Positions 61,389-64,000 of a DNA stretch of 64,000 nucleotides are shown piece after piece. Position numbers and translations under genes: made by a program. The notes under the pieces were generated by a model. It ran no database searches. It was not told where the DNA came from and saw only the letters and a list, made by a program, of their open reading frames with translations. Source of the DNA: Cohnella nanjingensis (GTDB taxonomy: Bacteria; Bacillota; Bacilli; Paenibacillales; Paenibacillaceae). The stretch is taken from contig NZ_JACJVP010000021.1 of the NCBI RefSeq assembly GCF_014212125.1, positions 1 through 64,000 on the forward strand. Direction: 5' to 3'. Every line of letters begins with the position of its first letter. The stretch's first letter is position 1.

Positions 61389-62362
61389 GCCATCCCTCCG
61401 CTCTGCTTGTTCGCCGGCTCCGCCAGGAGCCTCGCCGAAGCGATGCCTTGGGTCCAGGTCCGGTAATAGCTGGCGTTTTTCCCGTAAGCGTTGTCGATCA
61501 GCACGTTCGGCTTGTCCATCAGGCAGGACAGGATATGGCCATGGAGCCTGGAGGTCTGCACCGTCCTGTACTGGGCGAACCGGCCTATCGCCTTGTTCAC
61601 CAGACGGTCCGTGTATTTGCTCCAAATTCTGCCGACAGGCAGCTTGCCCTTGGAGAACCGCAGCACGTCTCCGAACGCGCGAATCGACCGCTGCTCCGTC
61701 CGGCTGTAGAGCGTCGACCAGTCCAGGCGATCGCCCGCGCCGTCCGCGGCCATTATCTCCTGCCCGGCCGTCTTCTCGATATCGGTGCGCAGGAAGCGGA
61801 GCAGCTCCCGCTCCGGCTCGGCGGCGCCGCGGATCGGCCACAGCTGGTGGGCCATGTCCGGGGACAAGTAGACGTTGCAGTGCTTCAGCTTGTCCCTCGC
61901 CATGTCCAGCGAGAGCGTGTCGCGAACGTACAGATGAACGTCCCGGTGGCGGTTCAGAATGTCCGCGGTCCGCTCGAACTCGTGCACGTCCTTGTAGAAT
62001 ATCGTCTGCGGCAGCATGACGACCCGATGCTTCGGATAGCCGGCGACGACGCGCTCGCGCAGCTTCTGGTGCACGGGGTACAGATCGCCGAAGTTGCCGC
62101 CGCCGTGGAGCACGAGAATATGGTCCTTCGGCACGGCGAGCCCGTCGGGGAAATCCAGCGCGCTGTACCGCGCGCGGACCCGGATGCCGTTCGCCTTGAA
62201 GAAGGCTTCCGTCCCCTTCATGATCAGCAGATCGCCGCCGTTGGCGTGAACGGGATAGTCGATATAATAAATGCTCGAGCCAGGCGGAATGACGTTCAAT
62301 ATCTGCCTGAGCTGGTTTTTCAGCTCATCCATAGGGTGAGCCGGCAGTGGTGCGATCTCCAT
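61385..62362 (-). CDS. Polysaccharide pyruvyl transferase family protein
   Basis: 325 residues. IYYIDYPVHANGGDLLIMKGTEAFF, LVLHGGGNFGDLYPVHQKLRERVVAGYPKHRVVMLPQTIFY and QTSRLHGHILSCLMDKPNVLIDNAYGKNASYYRTW are family signatures (compare ExoV/EpsO). Adds pyruvate ketals to exopolysaccharide repeats using PEP. Start ATG 62362, AAGGAG upstream. Confidence 0.9.
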   Translation of the reverse strand: MEIAPLPAHPMDELKNQLRQILNVIPPGSSIYYIDYPVHANGGDLLIMKGTEAFFKANGIRVRARYSALDFPDGLAVPKDHILVLHGGGNFGDLYPVHQKLRERVVAGYPKHRVVMLPQTIFYKDVHEFERTADILNRHRDVHLYVRDTLSLDMARDKLKHCNVYLSPDMAHQLWPIRGAAEPERELLRFLRTDIEKTAGQEIMAADGAGDRLDWSTLYSRTEQRSIRAFGDVLRFSKGKLPVGRIWSKYTDRLVNKAIGRFAQYRTVQTSRLHGHILSCLMDKPNVLIDNAYGKNASYYRTWTQGIASARLLAEPANKQSGGMA

Positions 62363-62406
62363 CCATTCGTCTCCTTCTCGCTTGTATCGTTGCCTCCGGC
62401 GTCCCG

Positions 62407-62958
62407 TCACAGGGACCAGCTCACGTTCTCGCGGACGATCCGCGCCGGGACGCCCGCCACGAGGGCGCGCGGGGGCACGTCCTTCGATACGACCGCGCCC
62501 GCCGCGACGACGGCCCCGGCGCCGATCGTGACGCCCTTCAGGATGGTCGCCCGGCTGCCGATCCACACGTGATCCCCGATCGTGACCGGCCGCGTCTTCT
62601 CCGAACCCTCCAGCGCGTGATAGTCGGTATCCGTGATGGTGACGTCCCACGAGATGGCGCAATGGCTGCCGATCTTAACGTGCCGCTTGCACATGACCTC
62701 GCTTCTCCGGTTGAGGAACGTATGGTCTCCGATCTCCACGACGGCCTCCTCCGAGTCCAGATAGAACCCGGTGTCCCGGTGCAGGATGACATGGCTGCCG
62801 AGGACGAGCCGGGCTCGCCTCGACTTGGATACCGTCACGGCGCCGCATACCCGCAGCAGCCGGCCGCATCCGTCGGTCTTGCGCCTGAACAGCGCGCCGC
62901 GGAGCACCCGGTAGCCGTACTTCATATAATCCCTAACGCTTCTACCGCGCAGTTGCAT
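62407..62958 (-). CDS. Left-handed beta-helix O-acetyltransferase
   Basis: 183 residues with hexapeptide repeats (VEIGDHTFLN, VKIGSHCAI, VTIGDHVWIGSRATILKGVTIGAGAVVAAGAVVSKDVPP). H-x-G-x-x... and TDTDYHAL include the catalytic histidine region of WcaF/NodL-type acetyltransferases. Probably acetylates the polysaccharide. A GTG or later ATG start cannot be excluded. Confidence 0.87.
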   Translation of the reverse strand: MQLRGRSVRDYMKYGYRVLRGALFRRKTDGCGRLLRVCGAVTVSKSRRARLVLGSHVILHRDTGFYLDSEEAVVEIGDHTFLNRRSEVMCKRHVKIGSHCAISWDVTITDTDYHALEGSEKTRPVTIGDHVWIGSRATILKGVTIGAGAVVAAGAVVSKDVPPRALVAGVPARIVRENVSWSL

Positions 62959-62988
62959 ACGTGCGATGCCGTCCTTCCATTCATTCGA

Positions 62989-64000
62989 TCAGGATTGCGC
63001 CGCCCTGGTCAGGCGTCCCGCCAGGAAGCGCCAGTCGCTCTTGTCGAACAGCACGCCCATGACGGGCGCCTTGAACACGATTTTCATCGCCGCGACCGAG
63101 ATGACGATCCGGCTGAACGCGCCGATCAGCATCGCCAGCGCGATGCCGTTCAGCCCATAAGCAGGGGCGAGCGCGAAGCATAGCCCTACCGTCAGCGCTA
63201 GCGCGATCGCCTGCCGGACGACCACGAGACCGGGACGTCCCATCGCGTTGAACGAGGAGGCCAGAATCCACGAGCCTCCGCCCACGACGCATTCCAGCGA
63301 CAGCAGGTAGAACGCCGTATCCGCGGCCAGGAACGGCTCTCCGTAGAGCAGGCCGAGCAGCCAGCGTCCGACGAGCGCGCCGGGGACGAGCGCGCCGAGC
63401 ATCAGCGGAAAGGAAACCCGGAACGCCCGGCTAACCTTGGCTACGATCTCGTCTGGCGCGAGCCCCGTCACTTTCGGGAAGACGACGCCGGAGATCGCCG
63501 TCTGGACGATGTTGAACACGCGGGACAGCGTGTATACGACCGTATAGAGGCCGAATTCCCGCGGCGCGAGCAGCGACAGGATGATGAGCTTGTCGCACTG
63601 GCCGTACAGCGTGCCGAGCAGTTCGACGCCGTACACTCTCCCGCCGTAGCCGAACAGCGTCTTGATCGCGCCGCGCTCCTTCGTCTTGTCCCCCGATCCG
63701 CCTCGCTTGGCGAACCAGGAGGCGGCCAGCTCCCGTCTCATCCGGTACAGCGCCCAACAGACGACGCCCAGGCTCGTGACGAGGAACATGAGGGCGGAGG
63801 AAAATTGGCTTAAAGTCCCGCACGCCCACAGCGCCGTCAACCCGAGCAGATTGCTGAGCGGCACGTAGAGCCGGATGCCGTTGTAGAGGCCGAAATTCTC
63901 CATGCTCTGCGCGAGCGCCGACATGAGACCGACCGCCAGCAGCAGCGGCAGCGTAAGGACCGTGTACCACCTGGCGATGCTCACGATCTCGGCGCCGTAG
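62989..64000 (-). CDS. Oligosaccharide flippase (Wzx-like), 5' end outside the window
   Basis: Open to the right edge (...YGAEIVSIARW without a stop), so only the last 336 residues are visible; the family is usually about 450-500 long. About nine visible helices; SWILASSFNAMGRPGLVVVRQAIAL and YGGRVYGVELLGTLYGQCDKLIILSLLAPREFGLYTVVYTL are typical of the polysaccharide-biosynthesis export family. Would flip the lipid-linked repeat unit of the exopolysaccharide. First visible gene of the operon. Confidence 0.88.
   Translation of the reverse strand, partial: YGAEIVSIARWYTVLTLPLLLAVGLMSALAQSMENFGLYNGIRLYVPLSNLLGLTALWACGTLSQFSSALMFLVTSLGVVCWALYRMRRELAASWFAKRGGSGDKTKERGAIKTLFGYGGRVYGVELLGTLYGQCDKLIILSLLAPREFGLYTVVYTLSRVFNIVQTAISGVVFPKVTGLAPDEIVAKVSRAFRVSFPLMLGALVPGALVGRWLLGLLYGEPFLAADTAFYLLSLECVVGGGSWILASSFNAMGRPGLVVVRQAIALALTVGLCFALAPAYGLNGIALAMLIGAFSRIVISVAAMKIVFKAPVMGVLFDKSDWRFLAGRLTRAAQS

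Overview
The window looks like a chromosomal segment of a high-GC, spore-forming member of the Paenibacillaceae (Cohnella/Paenibacillus type). The support is strong GGAGG ribosome-binding sites with many GTG/TTG starts, a YesM/YesN-type two-component system next to an ABC sugar importer, tiny YjcZ-type sporulation proteins, LexA (DinR)-type SOS boxes at uvrA and uvrB, and a Firmicutes-type lasso peptide cluster. Genus is an inference from protein character. No rRNA or tRNA gene was seen.

Layout. 1-262: array of 51-bp units built on a perfect palindrome, ending 18 bp past the stop of a gene for a nuclease-like/winged-helix protein (281-943). 1043-3304: galU and a UDP-glucose dehydrogenase. 3686-6202: U32-family (RlhA/TrhP-like) protein. 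6501-13353: histidine kinase, solute-binding lipoprotein, two permeases, AraC-type response regulator. 13739-23141: small housekeeping and membrane genes (ferredoxin-dependent nitrite/sulfite reductase, SDR, DinB-like, DUF817, two related lipoproteins, YkoP-like, GNAT, YwaF-like) with an IS1182 remnant and a glyoxalase-fold remnant. 23270-25397: second two-component system. 25582-26069: second palindrome array, between rpiA and that system. 26081-33932: rpiA, uvrA, uvrB, and divergent motA/motB. 34405-35161: tiny sporulation-type proteins, one with an FDR repeat. 35310-43617: sugar uptake locus (LacI regulator, ABC importer, two SIS proteins, BadF-type kinase, divergent secreted barrel protein). 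43700-46404: phytanoyl-CoA-type dioxygenase, AraC regulator, a phosphotransferase remnant and VanZ.

46429-55620 is the most notable region: a paeninodin-like lasso peptide operon on the minus strand. In transcription order it holds a sulfotransferase, lasso cyclase, precursor, HPr-kinase-like tailoring kinase, B1 (RRE), B2 (peptidase), nucleotidyltransferase, ABC exporter, APS kinase and VanZ. The sulfotransferase overlaps the cyclase by 4 nt (GTGA) and the APS kinase could supply its PAPS donor, so the operon predicts a phosphorylated, possibly glycosylated and sulfated lasso peptide. Directly upstream and co-directional (55721 to the window end) is an exopolysaccharide operon: flippase (cut by the edge), acetyltransferase, pyruvyltransferase, manC, ugd and a large secreted glycosidase.

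The other unexplained structure is the pair of 51-bp palindrome arrays. Both lie in the same orientation immediately downstream of minus-strand genes. They resemble CRISPR in geometry, but their spacers are near-identical within an array.
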